A DNA stretch of 64,000 nucleotides from Limibacterium fermenti (GTDB lineage: Bacteria > Bacteroidota > Bacteroidia > Bacteroidales > Dysgonomonadaceae). The notes under the pieces are model-generated. The model saw nothing but the letters and a program-made list of their open reading frames with translations, did not search any database and had not been told where the DNA came from. The DNA lies in the NCBI RefSeq assembly GCF_041902845.1, contig NZ_CP159486.1, positions 1,798,001 to 1,862,000 of the forward strand, read 5' to 3'. Positions 55,001 through 63,263 of this stretch are shown one piece after another; position 1 is the stretch's first letter; every line of letters begins with the position of its first letter. A program made the position numbers and the translations under genes.

Positions 55001-55353
55001 AACCGGTCGATGGTACTGATCGAAAAAGCCGAATAATCGTGCAGGATAGTCTTCAATATATGCTGTGCCCGGTCGCGAACCTGCTTTTCCGTCATCGAAA
55101 ACTCGCCGCCCAGCGAAGCGACGTAATCGGAGGACGCGTTTGAGGATAAGCGGTACAACTCTTCTACGATGCGCGATTTCATTTCGTCGGTTGCCTTGTT
55201 GGTAAACGTCACGGCAAGGATATGGCGGTAGTTGTTTTCTTTTGAAAACAGCAACCGCAGGTAATCACCCGTCAGGCGGTGGGTTTTTCCCGATCCGGCC
55301 GACGCTTTAATGAGGTGAAGTTGCGCCCGGTCAGATGATGCGCGATTTGGCAT
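52075..55353 (-). CDS. addA: AddA/RecB-like UvrD-type helicase-nuclease
   Basis: About 1092 residues. UvrD-family helicase: Walker A IKASAGSGKTHRL, AVTFTNKATDEMKSR, Walker B YMIDEFQDTSRMQW, VGDVKQSIYRWR, TIHKSKGLGFDAVLLPF and LLYVAFTRAKHQL. The C-terminal PD-(D/E)xK-type nuclease shows EVIVADYKFGE and QVKRY. It acts in double-strand-break end processing. ATG 55353 is chosen (M-P-N-R-A-S-S); it overlaps the SUI1 gene by 23 bp, so the two are coupled. The usual AddB partner is not adjacent in this window; the intron lies downstream instead. Confidence 0.9.
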   Translation of the reverse strand: MPNRASSDRAQLHLIKASAGSGKTHRLTGDYLRLLFSKENNYRHILAVTFTNKATDEMKSRIVEELYRLSSNASSDYVASLGGEFSMTEKQVRDRAQHILKTILHDYSAFSISTIDRFFQQTMRAFTREMGLQGNYSMEVDETPVLLEAIDLMLSELDRPENKALAEWMLTFMQDRIENGKSWKTDQEIFDLSKQLFNEKYKSFAQDGQSDAHDKKQLEAYKTTLIQIVRSFENELKTIGEKGVNLMSRFGLHYTDFKGGQRSPFSHFVKWANGEVKEPTATFAKLPDGLEQWTTKTTSEEKKGAIESVYFEGLNALTHAAVNHFDNDLFYNSARSILQYFYTLGILNDIHQRMRELQQERNTLFLSDTTELLHRIIGDSDSPFIYEKIGTYLTHYMIDEFQDTSRMQWDNFYPLIRESLASNHMNLIVGDVKQSIYRWRNSDWRLLEEQVTRDFSPENVQQHVLDTNWRSDRHIIEFNNAFFSLASTMAQADFNQTLQQAQENPFKQYAATKIKEAYSQVYQHIPDRKKDTQGLVKVVFREQNDDEGDWRQQVLERLPAEIEALQDQGFSAKDIAIVVRWNSEAVEVAETLLRYKEAHPQSPYRYDIISNEALVIANAQSVKAVIAVLRYFRNRNDDTKKMLAVYEYYRFHRRLTPESALALYGNETAKGFPPAIEDELNRIASLPLYEMVEAFFALSKDALDEKENAYVQAFLDIVLSFSTQSSADLNDFLDWWDEKGCRKALFSPDDQDAIRLITIHKSKGLGFDAVLLPFADWTLDHNPHQQDILWCRPQEKPFDGLGAVPLRYSPALLRTIFQQDYLEEKLYSYIDNLNLLYVAFTRAKHQLIVFAPKPKKEENIRSVADLLWLCLFRSSRLPTESTADQPLVVLQNYADEQEDACVFQLGEEGRRLPREETAGYASYKTGKWQSVPFSGRLKLRLNSIGFFSDDGKRDYGKLMHEIVSQVETIGDVPEAVTQKVLSGELREDEKELTVRQLTEVISQPGVAAWYSGRYHVLNETQVLHPRFGFSRPDRVMLGDNEVIVADYKFGEAEDSAYIRQVKRYVASIREMGYPHVKGYVFYVKLRKVIEAE

Positions 55354-55678
55354 ATCCTTCTTTTTGTAAAATAGCCGACACCTTTTCGCGGTGGTCGCCT
55401 TGCACGATGATCTCACCGTTTTTCACCGATCCGCCGACGCCGCATTTCGTTTTCAGCAACTTGCCCAGTTCCTGCAAATCGTCCTCACGCCCCACAAAAC
55501 CCGTTATCAACGTCACGGCCTTGCCTTTGCGGTTGCGCTTGTCGAGGCTCACGCGGAGCAATTGCTTCTCTTTCGGTAGTGCTTCCGTCTCGTTCGATTC
55601 GTCCCCCTGATAATGGTAGTCAGGGTTGGTCGAATACACGATGTTCAATCTCTTTTTCCAGTCGTTCATATTATTCAT
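55331..55678 (-). CDS. SUI1/YciH-family translation factor (eIF1-like)
   Basis: A 115-residue protein with the SUI1 fold: LLRVSLDKRNRKGKAVTLITGF, LGKLLKTKCGVGGSVKNGEIIVQGDHREKV. Bacterial members may act in start-site selection, but their role is not essential and not well defined. ATG 55678 or 55669 may be used. It is transcribed first, with addA overlapping its 3' end. Its leader contains the 10-bp repeat. Confidence 0.92.
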   Translation of the reverse strand: MNNMNDWKKRLNIVYSTNPDYHYQGDESNETEALPKEKQLLRVSLDKRNRKGKAVTLITGFVGREDDLQELGKLLKTKCGVGGSVKNGEIIVQGDHREKVSAILQKEGYAKSRII

Positions 55679-55708
55679 GTGCTAATGTGCTGATGTCGCC
55701 CACTCTTT

Positions 55709-55750
55709 ATCAATCTTTCGTCAATCGAATATCAATCTCCATCAATCTAA
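55709..55750. repeat. 10-bp tandem repeat (reverse orientation) in the SUI1 leader
   Basis: Four units of (A)TCAATC(T) spaced by ten, the reverse complement of the repeat at 44408-44441, lie between the SUI1 promoter and its start. Confidence 0.82.
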
Positions 55751-55756
55751 TACGAA

Positions 55757-55788
55757 CAAAGGTATTTTTTTTTGCGGATATATGCAAA
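55757..55788 (-). promoter_or_regulatory. Promoter of the SUI1-addA operon
   Basis: On the minus strand TTTG (55788-55785), 20 bp, TACCTTTG (55764-55757): a full match to the Bacteroidota consensus. The leader of about 75 nt contains the 10-bp repeat. Confidence 0.72.
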
Positions 55789-55885
55789 AAATGCTGTATT
55801 TTAGCAGGCCGGACGAGCAAACATCCGTCAGGCTTACACCAATGGTGAATAATTTTTGATGTGTTAAATAAGAAGATCAACAAAT

Positions 55886-57565
55886 ATGAATGATGAAAAG
55901 AAAGACTTGGTCAAAATCAAGTGCGTAAACACGAACGAGTATAAGGAGGTGCCGATAGGTTCGTCTTTGGAACAACTGATAGCTGTTTTCGGAGTGAAAA
56001 TGCCGTATTTGATCGCCAACGCTAAAGTAAACAATAAAACCGAGTCGCTCGCCTATAAAGTATATCGTCCGCGCACGGTGGAGTATGTCGATATCAGTAA
56101 TTCTTCGGCTATGCGTACATATGTGCGCTCGCTTTGTTTTATTTTGGCCAAAGCGGTCGACGATGTACTGCCCGATGCCGAAGTACATATCGAACATGCG
56201 GTGGCAAAAGGATATTATTTCCAGATACATGGCGAGGCGCCTGTCGGTGAAAAAGAGCTTGATGCTGTGCGCAACCGGATGAGGGATATTGTGCAGGCCG
56301 ACCTTCCTTTTATACAAGTGGAAGATGAAACGGAGAATGTGGTCAAACTATTCCGCGAGCGGCGGATGGAGGATAAGGCGCTGTTGCTGGAAACAGCCGA
56401 TTTGGTTTATTCCCGCTATTTCAAACTCGGGGAGTACATCGATTATTTCTATGGTTGCCTGACGCCTTCCACCGGATACATCAGCCTGTTCGATATCCGC
56501 CCTTATAACGGAGGGTTCCTCTTGAGGGTTCCCAAGCGGGAGAATCCTGTCGAACTCGAACCGTTTATTCAACAGGATAAACTGCTCAATGTGTATCGTG
56601 AACATCTCTCTTTCTTGAAGATAAGCAAACTCGATAATGTAGGCGACCTCAATAAAGCCAAGCAGGATGACCGGATGTCGGAAGTCATTCAGGTGGCCGA
56701 AGCCTATCAATCCAAGCAAATCGCTCATATCGCCGAAGAGATTACCAAAAAGTTCCACGAAGGGGTGCGGCTGGTGCTTATTTCGGGCCCTTCGTCATCC
56801 GGAAAAACCACTTTCCGCAAGCGGCTCGAAATACAATTATTCGTCAATCTGTTAAGGCCTATCGGCCTTTCTCTCGATAACTACTTTATAGAGCGGGAGC
56901 ATACGCCGTTGGATGAATTCGGCGAAAAGGATTACGAATCGTTATATGCGCTCGATCTCGAGCTTTTCGAGCAGCATCTGATTACCTTGATGAATGGCTA
57001 CGAAGTGGAACTGCCGTTTTATAATTTCGTCACCGGAAAACGGGACTTTAAGAATAACTTCCTCAAGATGGACGAAAGCAGTCTCCTCATTGTGGAGGGA
57101 ATCCATGGGCTGAATCCGGAACTTACGGCGCATATCCCTCGCGATAAGAAGTTTATGGTGTATGTTTCGGCATTGACGTCCATTTCGTTGGATAATCATA
57201 ACTGGATTCCCGCATCCGACAACCGGCTCCTACGGCGCATTGTGCGCGACTACCGTTATCGGGGATATTCGGCGCAGGATACGATTTCGAGATGGGAAAG
57301 CGTTCGTCGCGGAGAAGATAAATGGATCTTTCCTTTTCAGGAGAATGCCGACGTAATGTTCAATTCGGCCATGATCTATGAGCTGGCGGCTATCCGGCGG
57401 CACGCGGAGCCTATCCTCATGCGTGTGCCCCGTACGGTACCCGAATATTCCGAAGCATACCGTCTGCTGAAATTCTTGAATTATTTTAATTACATTACCG
57501 ACCGCGAATTGCCCCCCACGTCGTTGCTGCGCGAGTTTTTGGGCGGAAGTAGTTTTCGGTATTGA
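55886..57565 (+). CDS. Nucleoside (uridine) kinase-like protein with TGS and ThrRS-like domains
   Basis: A 559-residue protein. Residues about 8-70 look like a TGS domain, residues about 75-215 like the second additional domain of threonyl-tRNA synthetase (AVAKGYYFQIHGE), and residues about 290-500 form a phosphoribulokinase/uridine kinase domain with Walker A GPSSSGKT (301-308), SLDNYF, and LLIVEGIHGLN. This architecture is well known in Bacteroidota and Firmicutes and is annotated as nucleoside kinase; its true substrate is uncertain. Confidence 0.88.
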   Translation: MNDEKKDLVKIKCVNTNEYKEVPIGSSLEQLIAVFGVKMPYLIANAKVNNKTESLAYKVYRPRTVEYVDISNSSAMRTYVRSLCFILAKAVDDVLPDAEVHIEHAVAKGYYFQIHGEAPVGEKELDAVRNRMRDIVQADLPFIQVEDETENVVKLFRERRMEDKALLLETADLVYSRYFKLGEYIDYFYGCLTPSTGYISLFDIRPYNGGFLLRVPKRENPVELEPFIQQDKLLNVYREHLSFLKISKLDNVGDLNKAKQDDRMSEVIQVAEAYQSKQIAHIAEEITKKFHEGVRLVLISGPSSSGKTTFRKRLEIQLFVNLLRPIGLSLDNYFIEREHTPLDEFGEKDYESLYALDLELFEQHLITLMNGYEVELPFYNFVTGKRDFKNNFLKMDESSLLIVEGIHGLNPELTAHIPRDKKFMVYVSALTSISLDNHNWIPASDNRLLRRIVRDYRYRGYSAQDTISRWESVRRGEDKWIFPFQENADVMFNSAMIYELAAIRRHAEPILMRVPRTVPEYSEAYRLLKFLNYFNYITDRELPPTSLLREFLGGSSFRY

Positions 57566-57578
57566 AAAATTCAATCCA

Positions 57579-57612
57579 TTCATACTCCATACTTCACACT
57601 TTATATTTCATA
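57579..57612. repeat. Tandem 7-bp repeat (TTCATAC family, reverse orientation)
   Basis: Five units (TTCATAC, TCCATAC, TTCACAC, TTTATAT, TTCATAA) follow the kinase stop by 13 bp. Reverse complement of the family at 36964-36998. Confidence 0.75.
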
Positions 57613-57664
57613 ACGCCTTTCCTATCTTTTGTCTTTTAAATAATGGACAAAAAATCTTTTTGAT

Positions 57665-57672
57665 TATCTTTG
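57665..57672 (+). promoter_or_regulatory. -7 box for glmS
   Basis: TATCTTTG, 28 bp before the glmS start, fits TAnnTTTG; no clear -33 at standard distance. Confidence 0.55.
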
Positions 57673-57700
57673 GAGGCTTAAAAATAAAAAGAGAAAGAGT

Positions 57701-59545
57701 ATGTGCGGGATTGTAGGATATATCGGTTTTCGGGAAGCTTATCCTGTCTTGATAAAAGGGCTTCATCGCCTCGAATACAGGGGATATGACAGTGCTGGCG
57801 TGGCGTTGATCAACGAACGGAATAATTTATCGGTTTACAAATCCAAAGGCCGTGTACAGGACTTGGAGGAATATGTACAGGATAAAGACACTTCCGGTAC
57901 GATAGGAATCGCTCACACGCGTTGGGCTACCCATGGCGAACCGAGTAATGCGAACGCACATCCGCACTATTCTCAATCGGAGTCGTTGGCGCTTATCCAT
58001 AACGGAATTATCGAAAACTATGCCGTGTTGAAGGCCCAACTGATAGCTAACGGCTATACTTTCCACAGCAGTACCGATACCGAAGTGTTGGTGCAGTGGA
58101 TTGAATATATCCGTCAGCTGAACGGGTATGATCTGTTAACGGCTGTACAGATTGCGTTAAGCCAAGTGGTCGGTGCCTACGCTATTGCACTGCTTGAAAA
58201 AGGGAACCCCGATCAAATCATTGCCGCCCGTAAAAGTAGTCCGTTGGTGGTCGGTGTCGGCAAGGGAGAGTTCTTTCTGGCTTCGGATGCCTCGCCGATT
58301 ATCGAATATACCAATAAGGTGATTTATCTGGATGATGAAGAAATTGCCGTCATCCGCCGTGATCAGGAACCTAAAATTATCACGTTAACCAATGTCCGGA
58401 AACCTCTTCATATAAAGGAACTGGAGATGAACCTCAGCGAACTCGAGCGCGGCGGCTATCCTCACTTTATGTTGAAGGAGATATTCGAACAGCCCGAAAC
58501 GCTTAAAAACTGCATGAGCGGGCGTATTAATGTGGAAGCAACCAATGTCACGCTTTCCGGCATCATCGATCATAAGGACAAATTCATTCAGGCAAAGCGA
58601 ATCATTATTGTTGCTTGCGGCACGTCATGGCATGCCGGCCTCATCGGCAAATACCTTTTCGAAGAATTTTGCCGTGTTCCGGTGGAGGTGGAATACGCCT
58701 CGGAATTCAGGTATCGTCATCCGGTCATTCATCCTGAAGATATTGTCATTGCCATATCGCAATCGGGTGAAACGGCCGACTCGCTTGCTGCTATCGAGTT
58801 GGCCCGTCATGCCGGAGCATTTGTGTATGGCATCTGTAACGTGGTGGGCTCTTCCATCCCGCGTAATACGCACTCCGGATCGTACACCCATTGCGGTCAT
58901 GAGATCGGGGTGGCTTCTACCAAAGCGTTTACGGCTCAAATTACGGTGCTTACCATGATGGCCTTGGCGATAGGAAAAGAAAAAGGGAAGATTTCCGTCG
59001 AAAAATATCTCGCTGTTATCAAAGAACTAAGCCATATCCCTGAAAAGATTGAACGGGTGTTGGCATTGAATAAAAGTATAAAGAAATTATCCCGGATATT
59101 TACCTATGCCCGTAACTTTATTTATTTGGGACGAGGTTATAATTATCCCATCGCGTTGGAAGGAGCGCTCAAGTTGAAAGAAATTTCCTATATCCATGCC
59201 GAAGGGTATCCTGCCGCCGAAATGAAGCACGGCCCTATTGCGCTTATCGATAATGAGATGCCTGTAGTCGCGATTGCCACACATAATACGGTGTATGAAA
59301 AGGTCGTAAGTAATATTCAGGAAATCAAAGCGCGGAATGGTCGCGTGATTGCTATCGTAACCGAGGGGGATAAATCCGTCAAATCGTTAGTGGATCATTG
59401 CATCGAAATCCCTTCCACGGAAGAATGCCTTGAGCCGTTATTGACTTCCATACCGTTGCAATTAATCGCTTACCACATCGCCGTCAATAAAAACAGGGAT
59501 GTCGATATGCCGCGCAACCTGGCAAAATCGGTAACGGTAGAATAG
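57701..59545 (+). CDS. glmS: Glutamine--fructose-6-phosphate aminotransferase
   Basis: First step of amino-sugar and peptidoglycan precursor synthesis: makes glucosamine 6-phosphate from fructose 6-phosphate and glutamine. 614 residues. Nucleophile Cys2 (M-C-G-I-V-G), HTRWATHGEP and EYRGYDSAG mark the glutaminase; two SIS domains follow (ACGTSWHAG, AISQSGETADS; EGYPAAEMKHGPIALI) with the C-terminal end AKSVTVE. No glmS ribozyme is visible upstream. mnmE begins 13 bp after. Confidence 0.97.
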   Translation: MCGIVGYIGFREAYPVLIKGLHRLEYRGYDSAGVALINERNNLSVYKSKGRVQDLEEYVQDKDTSGTIGIAHTRWATHGEPSNANAHPHYSQSESLALIHNGIIENYAVLKAQLIANGYTFHSSTDTEVLVQWIEYIRQLNGYDLLTAVQIALSQVVGAYAIALLEKGNPDQIIAARKSSPLVVGVGKGEFFLASDASPIIEYTNKVIYLDDEEIAVIRRDQEPKIITLTNVRKPLHIKELEMNLSELERGGYPHFMLKEIFEQPETLKNCMSGRINVEATNVTLSGIIDHKDKFIQAKRIIIVACGTSWHAGLIGKYLFEEFCRVPVEVEYASEFRYRHPVIHPEDIVIAISQSGETADSLAAIELARHAGAFVYGICNVVGSSIPRNTHSGSYTHCGHEIGVASTKAFTAQITVLTMMALAIGKEKGKISVEKYLAVIKELSHIPEKIERVLALNKSIKKLSRIFTYARNFIYLGRGYNYPIALEGALKLKEISYIHAEGYPAAEMKHGPIALIDNEMPVVAIATHNTVYEKVVSNIQEIKARNGRVIAIVTEGDKSVKSLVDHCIEIPSTEECLEPLLTSIPLQLIAYHIAVNKNRDVDMPRNLAKSVTVE

Positions 59546-59558
59546 TAGAAGATGTAAG

Positions 59559-60947
59559 ATGAAAGAAGAAATCATTTGTGCCATATCGACGCCGCCCGGA
59601 ATGGGAGCCATCGCTGTTGTGCGTCTATCAGGCGAAGGATGCATCGCTTTAACCGATAAAGTATTTGTATCTCCTTCAGGAAAAAAATTAGTCGGTGTGC
59701 CGGCCAATACGGTGCACTTTGGACGAATTCTTTATCAGAACGAAGTGCTCGATGAAGTATTGGTGACAGTCTTTCATGCTCCGCATTCGTTTACCGGCGA
59801 AGAGAGTGTGGAGATATCGTGCCACGGGTCGGTGTATATTCAACAAAAGATCGTCGAAGGGCTGCTTGCACAAGGGGCGCGATTGGCTAAAGCCGGGGAG
59901 TTTACCCAACGGGCATTTAAAAACGGGAAGTTCGATTTAAGCCAGGCCGAAGCGGTCGCCGATCTTATCGCTTCTTCTTCCAGAGTCTCGCATCGGGTGG
60001 CGATGAATCAGATGCGGGGAGGGTTTGCCGGTAAATTGCGCGAGTTGCGGGATGCTTTGTTGCATTTTGTGTCGTTGATTGAATTGGAACTCGATTTTTC
60101 GGAAGAGGATGTAGAGTTTGCCGATCGCGGGAAGTTGCGTGAATTGATGACAGGTATTGAAGAGAAGATAGAAGTATTGGCCGATTCCTTCCAATTGGGG
60201 AATGCCATTAAGAACGGTATTCTGGTAGCGATTATCGGGGAAACGAATGCAGGGAAATCGACCCTGTTAAATCTTCTTCTGAATGAAGAAAAAGCGATTG
60301 TCTCCGATATTCACGGCACTACGCGTGACGTAATCGAAGACCTTGTGAATATCCATGGAGTGACCTTTCGTTTCATCGATACCGCCGGCATCCGCGAAAC
60401 GACCGATACGATTGAAATGCTCGGTATCGAACGTACCTATCGGAAACTCGATCAGGCTTCCATTGTGCTGTGGATGATCGATTTGACGACTCCGGAAGAA
60501 GAAGTGGAATCGCTCGCGTCTTCCGTCATTCCGCGGTTGGAAGGCAAGCAAGTCGTCTTATTGTTTAATAAGTCCGATCTCGTATCGAAAGAAGTGTGTA
60601 TGCAAAAGATGTCTATACTTCCTGATTTACCGGCCCATCGGTTGCTGATATCGGCAAAGCAGAAAGAGAGTATCGTTGATTTGCAGAATCTGCTGACCGT
60701 GCTAGCCCATATTCCCGATATCGGCGAGAGCGATGTGATTGTCACCAACCTGCGTCATTACGAAGCGTTAACGAAAGCTTTAGCCGCTCTTCGCCGTGCC
60801 AAAGCCGGACTGGATGAAGGTGTATCAAACGATTTTATTTCGCAGGATATCCGAGAGTGCATGTTTTATTTGGGCGAGATCACCGGACAAATATCGACCG
60901 ACGAAATTCTTGGAAATATTTTCAGTAAGTTTTGTATCGGGAAGTAA
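59559..60947 (+). CDS. mnmE: tRNA uridine-5-carboxymethylaminomethyl modification GTPase
   Basis: With MnmG it modifies the wobble uridine of several tRNAs. 462 residues: N-terminal tetrahydrofolate-binding domain (DTICAISTPPGMGAIAVVRLSG-like, here with ICAISTPPG), helical domain, and an inserted G domain with GETNAGKST, DIHGTTRDVIED, DTAGIR and NKSD. The C-terminus ends in the required FCIGK. It is the last chromosomal housekeeping gene before the integrative element. Confidence 0.97.
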   Translation: MKEEIICAISTPPGMGAIAVVRLSGEGCIALTDKVFVSPSGKKLVGVPANTVHFGRILYQNEVLDEVLVTVFHAPHSFTGEESVEISCHGSVYIQQKIVEGLLAQGARLAKAGEFTQRAFKNGKFDLSQAEAVADLIASSSRVSHRVAMNQMRGGFAGKLRELRDALLHFVSLIELELDFSEEDVEFADRGKLRELMTGIEEKIEVLADSFQLGNAIKNGILVAIIGETNAGKSTLLNLLLNEEKAIVSDIHGTTRDVIEDLVNIHGVTFRFIDTAGIRETTDTIEMLGIERTYRKLDQASIVLWMIDLTTPEEEVESLASSVIPRLEGKQVVLLFNKSDLVSKEVCMQKMSILPDLPAHRLLISAKQKESIVDLQNLLTVLAHIPDIGESDVIVTNLRHYEALTKALAALRRAKAGLDEGVSNDFISQDIRECMFYLGEITGQISTDEILGNIFSKFCIGK

Positions 60948-60992
60948 TTTGTTGATTATCAAACATATGTAATAATCAGTAAAAAGCAATAA

Positions 60993-61026
60993 CTCGCTAT
61001 ATTATAGCGGGTTTATTTTTTTTATT
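60993..61026 (+). terminator. Terminator after mnmE
   Basis: CGCTATA and TATAGCG arms (60995-61009) around one base, preceded by CT and followed by GGGTTTATTTTTTTT. In AT-rich DNA, a good rho-independent terminator. Confidence 0.78.
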
Positions 61027-61040
61027 TTTATCTTTATTGT

Positions 61041-61071
61041 TTTGTTATATCATATGTTATACCTATTTTTG
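61041..61071 (+). promoter_or_regulatory. Promoter of the HTH-integrase operon
   Basis: TTTG (61041-61044), 19 bp, TATTTTTG (61064-61071): consensus match, 122 bp before the HTH gene. Two close copies of TTTGTATCG follow in the leader. Confidence 0.62.
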
Positions 61072-61193
61072 TATCGTATTTGTATCGCAGTTACGAAATA
61101 ATTGTTTCAGTAGTATTTGTATTCATAGGTAATGTATAATTGGAACTTTATGAGACACTGTGAATCTTAATGGAACAAAATAAGGGATAAATT

Positions 61194-62120
61194 ATGAGCT
61201 CAAATTTAGAAATTCAGAAAAAATGCGAATGGTGTAACCGGTTGTTTATAGCGAAAACTACGACAACTCGTTATTGTTCCATTAGCTGTAATTCCAAAGC
61301 CTATAAACAAGCAAAAAAAGACGAACGGGGGAAAAAATATGCCCTGAATGCAATCGGATATCGAACCATGCATCGAATTGAGCAAATAAGTGAGAAATAT
61401 GAAGTAATAAAGAACAAAGAGTTTCTTACCGTTTCCGAAACAGCTTTTCTGTTAAGCGTTGGACGGACGACCATTTATCGTTATTTGCATAGTGGTATAT
61501 TGTCTGCTTTTCAAACCAATGGGAAAACTTTTATTCGCCGAGAGGATATAGATGCGTTATTCGATGATCCGGAACCATATAGAGCTCGACCAACAAAAGA
61601 ACAGAAACTCATGACTGACTTTTATACCATTTCGGAAATAAAGGATAAGTTTAATGTGAAGGAGTCCTGGATTTACAAAGTTGCAAGAGAGAATAATATC
61701 CCGAAAACCTTGAGCAGAGGAAAGTCTTATTTTAGTAAAAAGCATATTGACCGTTATTTCGAAAGCAAAAACGGTCATAGTTCACTGGATATTGAAAGTT
61801 GGTATAGTGTAGAACAGTTACAGGAAAAATACAAGCTAACTAAAGCAGCCATTTATTCTTTTGTTTCCGAAAATAATATCCCGAAGAAAAAGGAAGGACG
61901 GAATGTTTTTTATTCACAAACTCACTTTGATACAGCAAAAGGGTATGTAAAGCCGGAATATTACAGCGTTGATGAGGCAATGCAAAAGTATGACTTAACT
62001 CGAGACGCATTATATCATTACATCAAGTATCATAATATTCCCAAAATAAAAGAAGGAAGATACATTAAGATATCAAAACCGGAATTGGACAAATTATTTG
62101 AAATGCAAATCATCGAATAA
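61194..62120 (+). CDS. DNA-binding protein with zinc ribbon and four excisionase-type HTH modules
   Basis: A 308-residue protein. The N-terminus has a CxxC...CxxxC zinc-ribbon-like motif (KCEWCNR, TRYCSISC). Four similar modules follow at about 73-120, 140-187, 202-245 and 258-305, each with a T/S-V-x-E-x-x-x-x-x helix, a T-x-I/L-Y-x-Y/F recognition helix and a G-R/K-x-x-x-I/F wing (for example FLTVSETAFLLSVGRTTIYRY and YYSVDEAMQKYDLTRDALYHY). These are HTH_17/MerR-like excisionase folds. It is 2 bp from the integrase gene, so it probably acts as excision/directionality factor or regulator of the element. Confidence 0.8.
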   Translation: MSSNLEIQKKCEWCNRLFIAKTTTTRYCSISCNSKAYKQAKKDERGKKYALNAIGYRTMHRIEQISEKYEVIKNKEFLTVSETAFLLSVGRTTIYRYLHSGILSAFQTNGKTFIRREDIDALFDDPEPYRARPTKEQKLMTDFYTISEIKDKFNVKESWIYKVARENNIPKTLSRGKSYFSKKHIDRYFESKNGHSSLDIESWYSVEQLQEKYKLTKAAIYSFVSENNIPKKKEGRNVFYSQTHFDTAKGYVKPEYYSVDEAMQKYDLTRDALYHYIKYHNIPKIKEGRYIKISKPELDKLFEMQIIE

Positions 62121-62122
62121 CT

Positions 62123-63226
62123 ATGGCAACTATACCAAAAGTAACATTGAGAAAAAGAGTAGTGTCGGGTGCGAAAGAAAGTTTGTATCTCGACTTCTAT
62201 CCGGCAATACGTGATCCTTTTACAATGCGCATGACACGTCGGGAATCATTAGGCATTTATATTTATGCCAAACCGAAAAATGAAATGGAGTGGGAGTTCA
62301 ATCAGGAAATGATAATGAAAGGCGAAGTTATTCGTGGATTGAGAGTACAGTCTTTGATTAATGAAGAGTTTGGTTTTCTGGATAAAAACAAGAAAAAAGC
62401 GGATTTTCTGTCTTACTTTAAAATGAAGGCTCAGAAAAAAGACCAGAAATGGATGAAAGTATATCTGCACTTTCATAAATTTGTGAATGGTAAATGTTCT
62501 TTCGGGGATGTCACGGTGGAACTTTGTAATAAATTCAGGGATTATCTTCTTAATGCTCATCATTTGAAGCGTAAAAACCAGAAAATATCCCAAAATTCGG
62601 CTGCCGGATATTTCTCAACTTTCCGAGCGCTTTTAAAAATAGCGTACAAAGAAAAGTTTTTCAGGGAAAATCTCAATGACTTCCTTGAATCTATTGATAC
62701 GACCGATGTGAAAATAGAATATCTCACTTTAGAGGAAGTGAAGAAGTTGGTCGAAATTCCGTGTAAGATTCCTGTTCTAAAGGAGGCATCATTATTTTCT
62801 TGCCTCACTGGATTGCGTATCAGTGATATTTTAAATCTGGAATGGAAAAATATTGTTCCCGCTTCTGAAGGTGGTTATTGCTTGCGGTTAAGAACAGAGA
62901 AAACCGAGACGGAAACCACATTACCCATAAGCGATGAAGCTTTGAAATTATGTGGAGAACGAAGCGAGGGAAAAGTTTTTAAAGGCTTAAAGAGATTTAT
63001 GGTTTATCAACCGCTGAAACACTGGGTTCAAGATGCGGGGATTACTAAGCACATCACCTTTCATTGCTTCCGCCATACGTTTGCCACTTTGCAGATTGCA
63101 TTGGGAACCGATATTTATACGGTAAGTAAAATGCTTACTCACAAAAACGTTTCAACGACACAAATATATTCCGATTTGGTAAACGCTAAAAAACGAGAAT
63201 CTGCCAATAAAATAAGTTTAAAATAA
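62123..63226 (+). CDS. Tyrosine recombinase (integrase)
   Basis: A 367-residue phage-type integrase: N-terminal arm-binding part (KVTLRKRVVSGAKESLYLDFYPA), SAM-like core-binding domain (about 90-190), and catalytic domain with R in TGLRISDILNLEW, H-x-x-R in HCFRHTFATL, H in LTHKNVSTTQIY and nucleophile Y349. All catalytic residues are present. It probably integrates the element whose left end lies after mnmE. Confidence 0.94.
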   Translation: MATIPKVTLRKRVVSGAKESLYLDFYPAIRDPFTMRMTRRESLGIYIYAKPKNEMEWEFNQEMIMKGEVIRGLRVQSLINEEFGFLDKNKKKADFLSYFKMKAQKKDQKWMKVYLHFHKFVNGKCSFGDVTVELCNKFRDYLLNAHHLKRKNQKISQNSAAGYFSTFRALLKIAYKEKFFRENLNDFLESIDTTDVKIEYLTLEEVKKLVEIPCKIPVLKEASLFSCLTGLRISDILNLEWKNIVPASEGGYCLRLRTEKTETETTLPISDEALKLCGERSEGKVFKGLKRFMVYQPLKHWVQDAGITKHITFHCFRHTFATLQIALGTDIYTVSKMLTHKNVSTTQIYSDLVNAKKRESANKISLK

Positions 63227-63263
63227 TAGTGGTGGCAGTGTCGCCACAAAATAATAAGAAATA

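Noticed and set aside
57601..57700. glmS ribozyme upstream of glmS
   Set aside because: The spacer is short, AT-rich and contains a -7 box; the ribozyme core is not visible.
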